IMG/VR virus record: IMGVR_UViG_3300021963_000074
Span: 1 to 64,000 of that record
DNA: 64,000 nt
Origin: a virus
Direction: 5' to 3' (one strand)
Below, piece by piece: positions 15,922 to 25,677 of the stretch. The notes beneath the pieces are model-generated. The model saw nothing but the letters and a program-made list of their open reading frames with translations, made no database searches and was not told the origin of the DNA. Positions within the stretch are counted from its first letter, which is position 1. Each line of letters opens with the position of its first letter. The translations under genes were made by a program, and so were the position numbers.

Positions 15922-16605
15922 TCAAGGTAAATTAAAAAGTATCATTTCTGAATCATCAGGGCTAGTTATTTCTAACATGTTTTCTTGCTCAAACATATAT
16001 CCATCACCCTCAACTGATTCATTCCCATTGATAGTAGCTTTACCTGTAATTATATACAAGTAATATTTACAAGTGGGGTCTAGATTTTCAGTATACGATT
16101 CTGTAAAAATACCAGCTTTTACTATAGCATCACTTTGTATAGTAACTGGACTACCTTTTTGACTAGCAATATTTGCAAACTTGTTTAATTTATCTTCTCT
16201 AGTAAACTGATATCCATCATATTTAGGGGGTATTCCCATTTTATTGGGGCGCAACCATATCTGCAAATAACGAATAGGTTTATCTGAATTATTACCCTCA
16301 ATATGCCAAATACCAGACCCAGCTGTCATATGTTGAACTGAGCCTGTCGGTACTTGTAGTATATTGCGTAAGTTGTCGTTATGATAGCATGGACCATTAA
16401 TTACATAGCCCAGTATCTCCATATCCATGTGTTGATGTACGGGTACAAAATGTCTTGGTTGAACTCTATCATCATTGATTACTTCTAATATAGAGTAATT
16501 GATATAGTTTGTATCCCAGTAACTGTTATTGCTAAATGAACGATATGTTTCAAACCATCCAACATTCATATGTTTTCTGGTATCTTTTGGTCTATGTTTA
16601 ATCAT
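15922..16605 (-). CDS. Pirin-like bicupin protein
   Basis: 227 aa, pirin/YhhW family of double-stranded beta-helix metal proteins; some members oxidise quercetin, others act as redox-sensing cofactors. The N-terminal cupin holds the metal ligands H57, H59, H101 and E103 (VHQHMDMEILGY and TAGSGIWHIE), matching the known ligand spacing. The second cupin (KYYLYIITGKATING) is shorter. It is probably a host-derived auxiliary gene. It has its own late promoter, and 64 bases separate it from the LamG gene upstream. The substrate or regulatory role in infection is not evident. Confidence 0.88.
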   Translation of the reverse strand: MIKHRPKDTRKHMNVGWFETYRSFSNNSYWDTNYINYSILEVINDDRVQPRHFVPVHQHMDMEILGYVINGPCYHNDNLRNILQVPTGSVQHMTAGSGIWHIEGNNSDKPIRYLQIWLRPNKMGIPPKYDGYQFTREDKLNKFANIASQKGSPVTIQSDAIVKAGIFTESYTENLDPTCKYYLYIITGKATINGNESVEGDGYMFEQENMLEITSPDDSEMILFNLP

Positions 16606-16631
16606 TTAAAATAACTTATAAAATTTATTGT

Positions 16632-16639
16632 TATTTATA
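16632..16639 (-). promoter_or_regulatory. Late promoter of the pirin gene
   Basis: Exact TATAAATA on the minus strand, 26 bases before the ATG. AATAAC overlapping its end can pair with GTTATT near the start codon. The leader is very AT-rich, so the pairing may be chance. Confidence 0.7.
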
Positions 16640-16669
16640 GTAAATTAATTGGTTATATTTATTATAATC

Positions 16670-18055
16670 TTATAGACCGTATGTTGACCTGTTAGCGTTA
16701 AAGTTCTGTAGTACTTGGTTAGCGGTTAGTGCGGCATTGTACAATCTTGTTATACCTATACGGCCGGTAAAATACTGACTATATTCTCCATTGTTGTAAC
16801 TGCCTAGATACAAGTTAGATGGTGTATTTAATAGGCTAGATAGGGTATGTGACACCGAACCTATGCTAGAACCGTTAATGTAAGTTACTAGTGTTTTAGT
16901 GGCACCGTTTGTCCAAACATACACAATATGTACCCAAGTATTAAGCGACATTGTGTAACTTGTACTGTTGACGTAGTTACCTAGACCATCACCCATCTGA
17001 GCGAACGCGGTGGCTGTAGCTATACGTATTGAATATGACACATCTTGTGAGCCACCTCCGGGATCAAATTTACCTAGAATAGTTTTGGTTCCTCCACCTG
17101 TGTTACTAAGATAAGCCCAGGCTTCCATAGTCCAACTTCCAGATCCAGGTTCTAATAATGCATTATCCGGAATATTAACCTGACTACTTGTTCCATTATA
17201 TGTAAAGTACGGATCAGTATAAGTGATGTTGCTCATTGTACCATTTAATCCGTTGCCGGAAATATCAAACAATGTTGTTCCTGTTCCCGGATAACTTGTA
17301 GTTAAATCAGGATTGTAATAAGCGACTAAATTAGTAGTTACACTGAAATATTTAAGAGATAATGCATTATAGTTTTGTGTTATTTCATCCGCAGATAGTG
17401 CCCGTCCATATACAGCAGTCATACCAATGTCTCCGTACCAGTAGTTGTCACCTAAAGCTACATATTCTCCACTGTTGGCGCTATATTGAGCAAATGTTAC
17501 ACCAGTGTTAGTTCCCACAGGTTGTCCGTTGAGATAATAAGTTACTAGTCCGCCGGTGGTATGCGTAATTGCGATAACAAGCCACTGCATATATGCTATT
17601 GATAGATTGTTGCTAAAACCTCCAACGCCATTGGCACTGTAATGTAGTTTAAAGTTTGATCCATCAAAGTACATATAGGTATTAAAATTTCTAGTGCCAC
17701 CATTGGTGCCAAACAAGCAACGGTATGTGCCGGTTGAAAAAGAACTGTTAGCCATTCTTGCGGCCACTATAACAGTTTTACCAGTGTAGGCAACATTAAA
17801 CTTACTTGCTGTTGTTGAAGCATACTGTGCACCTGTACCACTAAAAGTAAAATAACTGGCGGCGCCAGCACTGGTGAAGGTAGGGCTATTTACTAATGTA
17901 GCATTACTAGCATTGTCTGATAAACCAGTCCAGGCTGTTCCTGTGCCAGGATAGCTGGCAGTGTTGCCAGCATCTACATACAACAACGCACCGTTACTAT
18001 TAAACGAATTGTCATATACTGTTAGACCTTGTAAAGTTACACCTTGTATAATCAT
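16670..18055 (-). CDS. Virion adhesin with two tandem LamG/concanavalin-like domains
   Basis: 461 aa. After a short N-terminus come two repeats of a LamG/ConA-like jelly-roll (about 20-235 and 245-460). Each has the paired features LYVDAGN..YPGTGTAW / AYYNPDL..YPGTGTTL, then YMYFDGSNFKL or TMEAWAYLSN, WLVIAITHT / WVHIVYVWT, TYYLNGQPVG / TYINGSSIG, and a closing Y.RALSADEITQNYNA / YNAALTANQVLQNFNA. Such domains bind carbohydrate, so this is a likely receptor-binding tip protein. Its start overlaps the stop of the long fibre gene upstream (TAATG), suggesting the two act together. Confidence 0.85.
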   Translation of the reverse strand: MIIQGVTLQGLTVYDNSFNSNGALLYVDAGNTASYPGTGTAWTGLSDNASNATLVNSPTFTSAGAASYFTFSGTGAQYASTTASKFNVAYTGKTVIVAARMANSSFSTGTYRCLFGTNGGTRNFNTYMYFDGSNFKLHYSANGVGGFSNNLSIAYMQWLVIAITHTTGGLVTYYLNGQPVGTNTGVTFAQYSANSGEYVALGDNYWYGDIGMTAVYGRALSADEITQNYNALSLKYFSVTTNLVAYYNPDLTTSYPGTGTTLFDISGNGLNGTMSNITYTDPYFTYNGTSSQVNIPDNALLEPGSGSWTMEAWAYLSNTGGGTKTILGKFDPGGGSQDVSYSIRIATATAFAQMGDGLGNYVNSTSYTMSLNTWVHIVYVWTNGATKTLVTYINGSSIGSVSHTLSSLLNTPSNLYLGSYNNGEYSQYFTGRIGITRLYNAALTANQVLQNFNANRSTYGL

Positions 18056-21000
18056 TAGATTAATCTCTCAATTGAAATCATGTTGTTGTTGAAACTAGCG
18101 CCTATTTGTAGTGTGATACGATAGGCCCTACTATTTGTAGTATCAGTTAAGATATAAGTTGATGTATCACCGGTACTGGTGAAGCCCCAATTAAATATTG
18201 AGGCAGTAGCAGTTGTTGTCAATGTTCCTGTACCAGCACTGCCGCCACTAGCGGGTGTTGCCATACCATAAGTACCACCTATACTGTATGCAACTGTTCC
18301 GGTTGTTGTTGCTAAACTTAATCCACGATTACCGCTTGATGTGACTGTGGCTTTGATAAGATCCATGGTTACAAAAGTACCGGCATTAACTAATCCGCTG
18401 ACACGATTGTTAAGCAAGGTTCCAACACCTGAGCTGGCTTGACTCAAATCAATATAAGCACCTTTGGTACTGCCGTCAAAGAATCTCAATCTATCTTGGT
18501 AAACATCAAGAACTACCCGAGTTGATAGTGTAGTATTGGATGCAGGAATGCCTAAATTAATCTCACCACCTTCATCACCGCCCATTCTTGGTAAGGTTAA
18601 GATACCAGTGTTGTCAAAAGTCATTGTATAACTGCCTGCAACCAATGAAACATTTGGACTAGTTCCTATTACATTACCTGTGATAGAAATATTACCACTA
18701 AAATTCGTTGCGGTGACATTACCAGTAACTGCAAGCCCAGTATTAGCAAATGTAGCAACAATATTACTTGATGTTACCCCACCTGCAAAAATCTTAACTG
18801 TCTTACTAGCAACCGTTGTACCAATTGCTAAGTTACCGCCTGACTGTCCGGTAGCACTAGCATTACCTTGAGCATATATGTATGTGTCAGCCGCATACAC
18901 AATATTACCTAAACTGTTCGTAGGTGTGTTAGCATCGTAACCGCTATTGATAATACCAAAGTCAGCGTAGTTTACTGTGTCACTACCATTATCAGCAGTT
19001 ATTACAAAATCAGCAGTGGCGTCAGTACCAGTACTCTTATTTTGTAATGTAACTTGAGTATAGTAATTTACGTTACTATTAAAACTTGTTACTGTATTTG
19101 CTAATGGTGTTGTAGTTACACCAACGTTCAATGCTCCAATACCAGTATTTGTAGTTCCTAATATGTTTGCACCACTAGCACCGGTAACATTCAACTGAGT
19201 AGTGATATTAGCAGTTGGAATGTTAGCACCGTTGTTATTTAATGTAATAGACCCTGCGCCGCCCGGGCTTTGTAATATACCACTGCCACCAACTTTAATA
19301 CCACCTGAATATGTTGTTAATATTGTTGATCCGTTAACGTTAGTAACTACATTACCTGCTGCCACAGCAATAGTTATATTACTATTACCGTTAGCAAGAG
19401 TACCTATAAAATTACCTGCACTAACATTACCTGTCGTACTGATTGTATTACTACCAAAACTTGCTAAGAATGTTGCTACATTACTATTTGCATAACTAGT
19501 ACCTGCTGTTATTCCAGTTAACAGCGATCCATTACCAGTAAAGTAGTTTGCTGTTACTAAGTTACCTAAATCAGCATTACCACTAGTAATATTAGCAGTT
19601 ATTGTTAAGCTACTTAATGCACCCAATGATGTGATATTTGGTTGAGCATTTGTATAGACAGTACCTGCTATCAATGCATTACCAACTTGACCACTTACAT
19701 TACCGCCGGTTATAGATGTTAATACACTACCATTACCAATGAAATAGTTGCCGGTAATATTACCTGTGGATGGTTCAACGGTAGCATAGTTTACATATTT
19801 TATAGTGCCATCATATGTCATTATGCTCATAGCACCGGTAGAGGTGATATCTTGTGTAACTACTGGGGCTGGTAATCCTGTCAATTGACTACCATCACCA
19901 ATAAAGTAATTTGCAGAAACATTACCTGTGTAAGTTGGAAGATAGTTAGCAACGTCAGCATTACTATAGCTGCCTCCTAATGATACTTGTGTGCCGTTAG
20001 AATAATTAACTGCAAATATGTCACCTGGTAATGTTAAATTACCATCTGTGCCAAAGTTCCAAGTATGTGTGCCACTAGCATTACCGGATTGTATAGACAC
20101 ATTGCCATCAACATTGACAGTGACATTAGCAAAGTCATCAGTTCCAAGAATTACAGTTTCGCCGTTTCCAGCAATATGAATGTCTGGGCCACCGGTTAGA
20201 TAGATATCTAAATAAGCACTACTATTAGTAGAATCAGGTTGTAACTTTAAGTTGCTAGTACCTATAACAATATTATCGTCAAATGTAACATTACCTGTAT
20301 TACTGCCTCCACCAATTGATACTTGAGTTCCGTTAGCATAGTTAACAGCAAATGTGTTACCTGGTAATGTTAAATTACCATCTATGTCAAATACCCAGTT
20401 GGATTCAATAAAGTTGTTGTTGCCTTGATTGGCTTGTTCATTGTATTGGGTGATAACAAATGTGCCACCGGTGCCTCCAGACACGGTAATAACATCACCA
20501 TCAACATATCCTGTGCCCGGATCTACTACATCGGCATTTGTTAATTGGTTACTCAATCCATAGCCTATGCCCACTGTCATTCCTGTGCCTGAACCACCAG
20601 TGGTTGCCTTCAAAGCACTTCCAGTATCATATCCACTGCCGCCAGTGAGTATGGTACAAATATTAAATTGTCCGCCAGCTGTTAAGGTTAACCCTTCTAG
20701 ATTGATCAATCTGCCATCTGTTCCAAAGGTCCAAGTTGCTGTGTCATACGGGGAAGTTGGTTGGGATGCTTGTACTTCTACATTGCCACCATTGACTAAT
20801 TTAACATATTGATAATCACTGCCGAGATACAGTTCAGTTGGTCCGCCGCCTGCGGTTAAGTGTATGTGATCACCTTCAGCGGTGCCTGTGGGATAAATCA
20901 ATAACGCTTGGTTATCATTAGCACCGCCAGCAGGTGTGAGTTTTATAGCACCAGTAAGTCCACCACCTTCTGCAATAGTACCACCCGCGGGTAATGTCAA

Positions 21001-22329
21001 GTTACCATCATTACCAAATTCCCAAGTGTTGTCATTACTACTGATAGAAACATTGCCGCCTTGAATAGTTAAGTCAGTATATGTACCAACCCCTACAGCA
21101 TTGCCGCCACTAACATAAGCAGTCCAAGTTGTGCCATCTACTGGTGTTGTTAATGTAGCATCTGTATAAAGTTGAAATTCATTTAGTTCTGTTGCTTGGT
21201 AACCCCAAACACCGTTAGCTTCTGTTGTGCCAGTCACCCCTGAGATTGTTACTGTTCCTGAGAATGGATCTCCAAACACCAAATCTGCTAGAGTGACAAT
21301 TACTGTAGCATTGCCAGTGGTGATACCTGTTATTGCTGAACTAAACGCTGGGCTAATAGTAGCTGATTCAATATTACCTTCTGGTACTATTAAGTTACCG
21401 GGTAATGTTAAATTACCGTTGCCGTCAAATATCCATTGTTTTGTGTTTGCATCTTGATTGGTGACTATGTTAACTGGAGCGGCATAATTACCTGAATCTT
21501 CAGTCCAAGCACGAACGGTTATGCCATCATTGTCTTGGCGAACTTGACTGTTCACACCGTTGACATTAGCACCATAATCCCATACTAGACCACGATTAAC
21601 ACCTGCGCCTGCTACATTCCCTTCAAATACAACATTGCCGTCAATATCTAGTGCAAATGAATTGTTACCGTTAACTAAACTGTTCCCAGCCACACCTATA
21701 GGCACAACACTACCATTTGCATAAAAATAATTATCAGTGTAAATTGCATTAGCAGTTAAATTACCACTAACATTAGCAGTTGTCAATGATGTTAATCCAG
21801 TACTACTAATATTATAAATGTAAGCGGTGTTTGATATTATTAAATTGCTGCCATTTACATTACCTGTATAGGTAGGCAAGTAATTAGCAACATTAGTGTT
21901 GCCATAATTTAAATTAATATCAGTCCACGATATATTACCAAGACCATCAGTAGTTAATACATCTCCTATATTACCACCTGTAATTTTTAACTTAGTTGTG
22001 TTTGTTGTAAGTCTACCTAAAATCTCGCCGCTTACTCGTATATTGCCTAATACGCTAAGTGTTCTTATTTTAGCATTCCAAACTAAATTATTATCGCCAC
22101 CAAATCTATTACCTTTGTTGAATTGTACTTGTCCGTTGGAACCACCAGGATCGTTGAATATCTGTAACTCAGGAGTTCCGTATAAAGGAGGATCCGTGTA
22201 ATCAATGATTACTGTCTTTTTCTCTCTTGTATCATAATCAGCCACATTGGAGGTTAATGTGTTATTTGGTTGAGGTGATAAACCTGGATCTTGATTTGGG
22301 TCTATTATTGTTCTTGGATCCGTTGCCAT
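18055..22329 (-). CDS. Large tail-fibre protein with Gly/Asn-rich beta repeats
   Basis: 1424 aa. The N-terminal region (GSNGQVQFNKGNRFGGDNNL) is typical of T4-like fibre proteins. The rest is dominated by short repeats of the type GNVSGNY/GNLTLPGN and WNFGTDGNLTLPG, suggesting a long beta-structured shaft. One inserted domain (TVTISGVTGTTEANGVW) matches a domain repeated four times in the other fibre (41588-46024). Both fibres also share an AQPNITS.G.L segment. The C-terminus (TSTYILTDTTNSRAYRITLQIG) looks like a beta-rich tip domain. It is preceded by AAGGAAATAT and is co-transcribed with the nucleotidyltransferase gene upstream and the LamG adhesin downstream. Confidence 0.85.
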   Translation of the reverse strand: MATDPRTIIDPNQDPGLSPQPNNTLTSNVADYDTREKKTVIIDYTDPPLYGTPELQIFNDPGGSNGQVQFNKGNRFGGDNNLVWNAKIRTLSVLGNIRVSGEILGRLTTNTTKLKITGGNIGDVLTTDGLGNISWTDINLNYGNTNVANYLPTYTGNVNGSNLIISNTAYIYNISSTGLTSLTTANVSGNLTANAIYTDNYFYANGSVVPIGVAGNSLVNGNNSFALDIDGNVVFEGNVAGAGVNRGLVWDYGANVNGVNSQVRQDNDGITVRAWTEDSGNYAAPVNIVTNQDANTKQWIFDGNGNLTLPGNLIVPEGNIESATISPAFSSAITGITTGNATVIVTLADLVFGDPFSGTVTISGVTGTTEANGVWGYQATELNEFQLYTDATLTTPVDGTTWTAYVSGGNAVGVGTYTDLTIQGGNVSISSNDNTWEFGNDGNLTLPAGGTIAEGGGLTGAIKLTPAGGANDNQALLIYPTGTAEGDHIHLTAGGGPTELYLGSDYQYVKLVNGGNVEVQASQPTSPYDTATWTFGTDGRLINLEGLTLTAGGQFNICTILTGGSGYDTGSALKATTGGSGTGMTVGIGYGLSNQLTNADVVDPGTGYVDGDVITVSGGTGGTFVITQYNEQANQGNNNFIESNWVFDIDGNLTLPGNTFAVNYANGTQVSIGGGSNTGNVTFDDNIVIGTSNLKLQPDSTNSSAYLDIYLTGGPDIHIAGNGETVILGTDDFANVTVNVDGNVSIQSGNASGTHTWNFGTDGNLTLPGDIFAVNYSNGTQVSLGGSYSNADVANYLPTYTGNVSANYFIGDGSQLTGLPAPVVTQDITSTGAMSIMTYDGTIKYVNYATVEPSTGNITGNYFIGNGSVLTSITGGNVSGQVGNALIAGTVYTNAQPNITSLGALSSLTITANITSGNADLGNLVTANYFTGNGSLLTGITAGTSYANSNVATFLASFGSNTISTTGNVSAGNFIGTLANGNSNITIAVAAGNVVTNVNGSTILTTYSGGIKVGGSGILQSPGGAGSITLNNNGANIPTANITTQLNVTGASGANILGTTNTGIGALNVGVTTTPLANTVTSFNSNVNYYTQVTLQNKSTGTDATADFVITADNGSDTVNYADFGIINSGYDANTPTNSLGNIVYAADTYIYAQGNASATGQSGGNLAIGTTVASKTVKIFAGGVTSSNIVATFANTGLAVTGNVTATNFSGNISITGNVIGTSPNVSLVAGSYTMTFDNTGILTLPRMGGDEGGEINLGIPASNTTLSTRVVLDVYQDRLRFFDGSTKGAYIDLSQASSGVGTLLNNRVSGLVNAGTFVTMDLIKATVTSSGNRGLSLATTTGTVAYSIGGTYGMATPASGGSAGTGTLTTTATASIFNWGFTSTGDTSTYILTDTTNSRAYRITLQIGASFNNNMISIERLI

Positions 22330-22337
22330 ATATTTCC

Positions 22338-24566
22338 TTATTTTCTCAACAAGGGAGGAATTCCTGCCCTACTTACTTTAAAATTAAATGCTTTTGCATT
22401 CTTCTTAATTGTATCTGGTTTAACATCTACTGTTAATGCAGTTTTAAATCTTGGGTCGTTCTTTTCTTTTTCACTTGGGATATAGCCTGATGCTTCCGAA
22501 ACATCTTCTTTTTTTACTTGTTGTCTTGGTATATCACGCACAAGACTATGTTCGCCATTGTAGTGCCATCCTGGGAAGTATTTAGGTGCTACTCGGAAGA
22601 AACGTTGATACATCATTAATTGTCTTTTTCCTGCACCCTGAATAATAATTTCATCAATCTCAGTGTTGTATTCAGTGATAAATTTACGAATAGCATTGAT
22701 TACAGTGGAATAGATTAAGAATTGATTTTTATTTTTAGCAGTTAAATCTGTGTTCATCTCATCCCCAAAACTATAATCGTCTTGTTCTTCTCTTACACCA
22801 AATGCTACATTCACTGCATTCCAGTTCGACTTTTTACCAAAAGCAGGAGCACCCTTTACGGTGAAGTTTATTAAGAATTTGTTTTTACCAGACTTAAACT
22901 TCATAACTTTGTAGGTAACTTGTTTACGGTCATTGGTGTTTACAAGGTCTTTTGGTTCTTTAACTTTAAGACTGGAATTAGCTAATTCTTCTAAAGGCTC
23001 TTCCGTAACTTCTTGATTTATCTTACTCAGTTCGTATCGTACTATCGTGCCGGTATCAGCACGGAACGCTCTATATCCTAACTCTTTGGCATAACGCTGA
23101 ACTAGTCTGTCGTACAAATTGGCACGGCTTTCAGGATTCGCATTGGCACCGTACTGAACCATATCAGCTTCGGGTTTTTTGCTGGCCGTAAAAAATAACG
23201 TTTGTGGTTGATATTTCTTAATAAATTTTTGTATGGCTGCTAATACAGTAGCAAAGATTCTTTGAGCATCGCCCTCACCAGTTACTTCTTGACTGTTGTT
23301 TCTGTAAAACTCAACACCCCAGATCTCATCTACAATATCTGCTCGGCTGAACATGATGCTTAAATTTGATCCATCTGGTAGTTTGGCCAACATATCAACA
23401 TCGCCATACTCACTCTTTTCTGATTTGGTTTTGTAAGGTTGGTCAAATACTTCATTTACATTATATGTAGGATCGGTCTTCTGACGAGGTATACTTTTAG
23501 GTTGATTTGGATCAACTGGATCAATATCTGTTGTTGTTAATCCAGTCTTCTTTAAAGCATCAATATACTTATGTTCTTCTTCTTCACTGCCAAACGCCAT
23601 AATAGTGCTAGGAGGTCCCTTACCAAAGTCATGTTTACCTAATCCTTTAAGATTACTGATATGTTGACCTAACTTATACCAATCATACACATCGCTAACA
23701 TCTACTTTGACTGTACCTGCAGGCATAGTTGGTTTAGTCTCTGGACCAGGAGGAGGTCCATTTGGATCGTAATCTTCTTCAGTTTTAAATCTAGTAAACT
23801 CATTAGCCAAACTATCTGCTAAATCATTTCTTTTTACTTTTCTAATTACTTTATTTTCAGGTAAACTTAGTCTTTCACTATGTAACTCATCTAGTTTTTC
23901 ATATAGTCTTTTAATAATACCCTGTGTACGCAATGCTTTGAATGCTAAATTCTCTGGTCCAAACTCACCATTTAAATCTAATCCAGCTTGGCGATATTTC
24001 TTAATAGTTTTCAATACGCCCTGTATCTTTTCATAACTATTAGAACGTAGGGCAAATTCTGCTAGTTTGGCTATTTTCTTAAATTTTGCTTTGGCTGCTA
24101 CTTGGTCAAGGTTAGCTTTACGCTTTCTAGGTAATTTAATCCATTTATTGTTTAATATACTATACTCACCCAAACTTATTACAGGTTCATTTGCATCCTG
24201 TACATATAATTCTACTTCATACCCGTTAATTACTATATCATGTTGGTCATTATATACTATCTTTTTAGCGTCAAATAACTCACGGTATACGTCATCGTCA
24301 GTAAAACCAGTCATATCAACTAAAATATGTAGGTCTATATCGCTGTGTTTAGTATACGAATAGGCTGCGTTGCTTCCAGATAATGTTATATCCTTAACGT
24401 CTAAATCGTCTATTCCCAGATGTTCTATGAAATCGTCAGCTATAATTAGTAATTGTTGGCGAACTTCGTCATTCATATGATCACCGTCAAATATAGCTTG
24501 ATTTAAATCGGTATGAAAGTATAATGCGTCACTTAGCTTGAAATCGTGTAATTCTTTAAGGTCCAT
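22338..24566 (-). CDS. Nucleotidyltransferase-domain internal-protein relative
   Basis: 742 aa from the ATG at 24566. The frame extends 9 codons further, but the late promoter lies inside that extension, so 24566 is the start. Residues 60-125 form a polymerase-beta-type nucleotidyltransferase: SGSN at 63-66, D76-x-D78, third acid E119 in GYEVELYVQD. The middle is proline-rich and charged. Residues about 380-690 hold two copies of one domain, comparing EIWGVEFYRN...FATVLAAIQKFIKKY with VNVAFGVREE...YSTVINAIRKFITEY. VSEASGY near the C-terminus contains a hydrophobic-x-Glu-Ala cut-like site. Relatives I remember begin with a capsid-targeting propeptide; this one does not. Confidence 0.75.
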   Translation of the reverse strand: MDLKELHDFKLSDALYFHTDLNQAIFDGDHMNDEVRQQLLIIADDFIEHLGIDDLDVKDITLSGSNAAYSYTKHSDIDLHILVDMTGFTDDDVYRELFDAKKIVYNDQHDIVINGYEVELYVQDANEPVISLGEYSILNNKWIKLPRKRKANLDQVAAKAKFKKIAKLAEFALRSNSYEKIQGVLKTIKKYRQAGLDLNGEFGPENLAFKALRTQGIIKRLYEKLDELHSERLSLPENKVIRKVKRNDLADSLANEFTRFKTEEDYDPNGPPPGPETKPTMPAGTVKVDVSDVYDWYKLGQHISNLKGLGKHDFGKGPPSTIMAFGSEEEEHKYIDALKKTGLTTTDIDPVDPNQPKSIPRQKTDPTYNVNEVFDQPYKTKSEKSEYGDVDMLAKLPDGSNLSIMFSRADIVDEIWGVEFYRNNSQEVTGEGDAQRIFATVLAAIQKFIKKYQPQTLFFTASKKPEADMVQYGANANPESRANLYDRLVQRYAKELGYRAFRADTGTIVRYELSKINQEVTEEPLEELANSSLKVKEPKDLVNTNDRKQVTYKVMKFKSGKNKFLINFTVKGAPAFGKKSNWNAVNVAFGVREEQDDYSFGDEMNTDLTAKNKNQFLIYSTVINAIRKFITEYNTEIDEIIIQGAGKRQLMMYQRFFRVAPKYFPGWHYNGEHSLVRDIPRQQVKKEDVSEASGYIPSEKEKNDPRFKTALTVDVKPDTIKKNAKAFNFKVSRAGIPPLLRK

Positions 24567-24569
24567 AAT

Positions 24570-24577
24570 GTATTTAT
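24570..24577 (-). promoter_or_regulatory. Late promoter, leaderless type
   Basis: ATAAATAC followed by only ATT before the ATG at 24566. A transcript starting at the usual distance would begin at the start codon. It abuts the terminator at 24579-24601. It drives the nucleotidyltransferase, fibre and LamG genes. Confidence 0.8.
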
Positions 24578-24578
24578 G

Positions 24579-24601
24579 AAAAAAGGCTGTCAATGACAGC
24601 C
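24579..24601 (-). terminator. Rho-independent terminator after the glycosyltransferase gene
   Basis: Minus strand: GGCTGTC, loop ATT, GACAGCC, then six T. A 7-bp stem with a U run placed directly between the upstream operon and the late promoter at 24570. Confidence 0.85.
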
Positions 24602-24628
24602 CTTTAAGGTTAGTTTAAATTTTAAAGT

Positions 24629-25627
24629 TTAAATTTTCTTGCTAGCAGCTTTTTTAGCAGTAGCTTTCTTTGGAGTAGCATCTACTGGAGCAGCTACAGC
24701 AGGAACACTAGGTTGCTCTACAGCTGGAGCCTGTGCTTGTTGTGCTTCTAGTGCTTGCTTCTTCTTCAATTCTTCAATGTACATAGGACCAATTGTGTTC
24801 AACAAGTTGTCCTGATTTTCCATACAGAATACATAACTACCACTGTGGCGTAACAATACACGCTTGTCAACATATACCTTACCGCCGATATCACGCCAGT
24901 TTTCACAGAATGTCCAGTCTTCGCTGTAGTAACGACCTTGACGCACTGCTGTGTCAAAGTATGTTTTCAAGTGTTGGTCAAACTTGGGGTCAAGTCCGAT
25001 ATCATTCTTATACGGCTTAACTGCTGGATGAGATTTAAGTTTATCAAATACATGACGCTTCATCAACAAGAATCCTGTACCTGCTTTACTTACTTCTTGG
25101 AATCCATCTGGGCCTTCTTCTGCACCCTCAAATCCATTGACTACCCACTTGATCGGCATAGTCTTCATTGGATATAGTCCACCGATAACATCAACGTTAC
25201 GATTCAACAATACTAGCAAGTGCCATGGCTCCCAACCAATATCTGCGTCAACAAAGAACAAGTGTGTTGATTCTTTTTGATCTAAGAACTTAGCAGTTAG
25301 TGTATTACGGGCACGACTGATAAGACTTTCATTAACCATTGTTTCCAATGTCCAGTCAATACCAAGTTGACGGGCTGTATTTGCCCACTTAATAAATGAC
25401 ATGAATGTACTCTCAGTCAACATGCCACCATAGCAGGGCATTGCGATGTGTACACGGGTAGTACGTAGATAATCTACATCTACTTGCACTTGACCCGGTT
25501 GCGGGGCTTGCTGTGCGGGTTGTTGTGCTTGGTCAGCTATTTCCTGAACCTTTTCGACGGGTACAGTTTTTGCTTCTTTTGTTGCTGCCTTTGCGGTAGC
25601 TTTTGTAGTTGGTTTCTTTGTTGCCAT
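24629..25627 (-). CDS. GT-A glycosyltransferase-like protein with Lys/Ala-rich tails
   Basis: 332 aa. The core (about 55-290) looks like a GT-A family glycosyltransferase: VHIAMPCYGGML, a QLGIDWTLE strand, then FFVDADIGW with the D127-x-D129 metal motif, IGGLYP, and GTGFLLMKRHVF. The substrate could be DNA, sugar or host surface; not visible. Both ends are unlike a normal enzyme. Residues 1-20 (KKPTTKATAKAATKEAK) and the last 20 (TPKKATAKKAASKK) are Lys/Ala/Thr repeats like histone H1 tails, joined by Gln/Pro/Ala linkers, so the enzyme may bind nucleic acid. AGAGGACC precedes the ATG. Last gene of the operon from 27277, followed by a terminator. Confidence 0.8.
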   Translation of the reverse strand: MATKKPTTKATAKAATKEAKTVPVEKVQEIADQAQQPAQQAPQPGQVQVDVDYLRTTRVHIAMPCYGGMLTESTFMSFIKWANTARQLGIDWTLETMVNESLISRARNTLTAKFLDQKESTHLFFVDADIGWEPWHLLVLLNRNVDVIGGLYPMKTMPIKWVVNGFEGAEEGPDGFQEVSKAGTGFLLMKRHVFDKLKSHPAVKPYKNDIGLDPKFDQHLKTYFDTAVRQGRYYSEDWTFCENWRDIGGKVYVDKRVLLRHSGSYVFCMENQDNLLNTIGPMYIEELKKKQALEAQQAQAPAVEQPSVPAVAAPVDATPKKATAKKAASKKI

Positions 25628-25677
25628 ATGGTCCTCTTAAATGATAGTAATATTTACAACTTGAGGGCCAAGCCGAA

